Origin: an uncultured Lachnospiraceae bacterium
Lineage (GTDB): Bacteria; Bacillota; Clostridia; Lachnospirales; Lachnospiraceae
NCBI GenBank assembly: GCA_947089905.1
Contig: CAMUMG010000011.1
Location: forward strand, 32,807-96,806
Reading direction: 5' to 3'
Length of the DNA stretch: 64,000 bases
Shown: in pieces, positions 63,435-64,000 of the stretch
Layout: the number at the start of each line of letters is the position of its first letter
How positions within the stretch are numbered: the stretch's first letter is position 1
The notes under the pieces: model-generated
The model's input: only the letters and a program-made list of their open reading frames with translations
Told to the model about the DNA's origin: nothing
Databases searched by the model: none
Program-made: the position numbers and the translations under genes

Positions 63435-64000
63435 ATGGCAATCAAAAATAGTAATGGTTTATTGGTACAATTTGCAGTTAATAAGTTGGGTGTACCCTAT
63501 ATCATGGGGACAAACGGAAGAGTATTTACCAAAGGAATGTATAACGATTTAGTCAAACGCAATCCATCGAACTGGTTTACTACCACAAGACTTCCAAAAG
63601 TGCAGTCCTACATTGGCATAAAAACAACGGACTGTCATAGACTAATCGAGTGGTTTATTCGGGAGAAAACGGGAAGTAATTACGATATCACCGCAGACTC
63701 TGCCTTTCAGAGTGCCAAAATCAAAGGTACGATTGATACGATTCCAGAGCAGGCAGGAATCTGTGTTCGATATCAAGGTCATGTCGGGATTTATATTGGC
63801 AATGGCTATGTGATAGAGGCGAGAGGATTTAACTACGGTACTTGTATTACTAAACTAAAAGATCGCAACTGGACACACTGGTATAAGCATCCTAACATCC
63901 AATACATAGACAAGCAGCTTCCAGCTCCTACTAAAGTTGGCCAAACATCGGACAAGTATAGTGTCGTTTGGTTACAGATGCAATTAAATCGGCAGATTGC
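63435..64000 (+). CDS. Endolysin, NlpC/P60-type peptidase (3' end outside window)
   Basis: 188 residues visible from ATG 63435 (GGAAGGAGAAG). The NlpC/P60 core has a catalytic Cys in KTTDCHRLIEW and a His in YQGHVGIYIGNG with VIEARG after it. A linker (LPAPTKVGQTSDKY) leads to the start of a peptidoglycan-binding domain (VVWLQMQLNRQI). Cuts peptide bonds in the cell wall at lysis. Confidence 0.85.
   Translation, partial: MAIKNSNGLLVQFAVNKLGVPYIMGTNGRVFTKGMYNDLVKRNPSNWFTTTRLPKVQSYIGIKTTDCHRLIEWFIREKTGSNYDITADSAFQSAKIKGTIDTIPEQAGICVRYQGHVGIYIGNGYVIEARGFNYGTCITKLKDRNWTHWYKHPNIQYIDKQLPAPTKVGQTSDKYSVVWLQMQLNRQI

Overview
The window is AT-rich DNA from a low-GC Gram-positive bacterium. Strong AGGAGG-type ribosome binding sites, sigma-A promoters with 16-17 bp spacers, a TPP riboswitch in front of a ThiT-type gene, a type I-C-like CRISPR repeat and the phage protein families all suggest a gut clostridium, probably Lachnospiraceae. 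That assignment rests on gene content and is an inference. About 50 kb is one long siphovirus-type prophage whose right end lies beyond the window.

Left part (1-13.7 kb): chromosomal genes and remnants of mobile or defence DNA. First come a four-gene rightward run (two uncharacterised proteins, a helical protein and an HSP90-type GHKL ATPase), then convergent thiT with its riboswitch. On the minus strand follow a decayed tyrosine integrase, a HicA-HicB toxin-antitoxin pair, a GIY-YIG remnant, and a type I restriction-modification locus with intact hsdM and hsdS but a broken hsdR. A six-repeat CRISPR array without cas genes closes the region.

Phage part (about 14-64 kb, all plus strand). 14-19.5 kb: small accessory and zinc-binding genes, tRNA-Cys and a replication-type protein. 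19.6-35.4 kb: packaging, head and connector genes, in the order TerL, RinA-like regulator, portal, gp7-like protein, scaffold, capsid, connectors, tail completion, major tail protein and tail chaperones. Several cassettes interrupt this order: HNH and DUF559 nucleases, a ribbon-helix-helix (RHH) unit, a first XhlA/holin pair and a Tad2-like anti-Thoeris protein. 35.5-37 kb: an RHH protein and an antirepressor. 37.2-43.9 kb: the tape measure gene, split by a group I intron carrying a GIY-YIG endonuclease. 44-55.5 kb: a large accessory island, mostly separately promoted, with an Ltp-like exclusion protein, a membrane-anchored HNH protein, a gene frameshifted at a run of ten A, antirepressors, two more RHH units and a stray replication-type gene. 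55.6-62.4 kb: distal tail, tail-associated and fibre proteins. 62.4-64 kb: a type I toxin-antitoxin module, a second XhlA/holin pair and the start of an NlpC/P60-type endolysin.

The most notable signals are: (1) related promoters with different dyad symmetries in front of unrelated accessory genes; (2) three RHH genes, each with its own operator and a two-hairpin element behind it; (3) the group I intron in the tape measure gene; (4) the A10 frameshift gene; (5) a convergent type I toxin-antitoxin module with matching promoters and a shared bidirectional terminator; (6) a long structured leader ahead of an antirepressor. Several core genes (portal, tail-associated protein, integrase, hsdR) carry frameshifts or stops, so the element may be decaying or the assembly may contain indels. 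No CI-like repressor or intact integrase is visible in the window.
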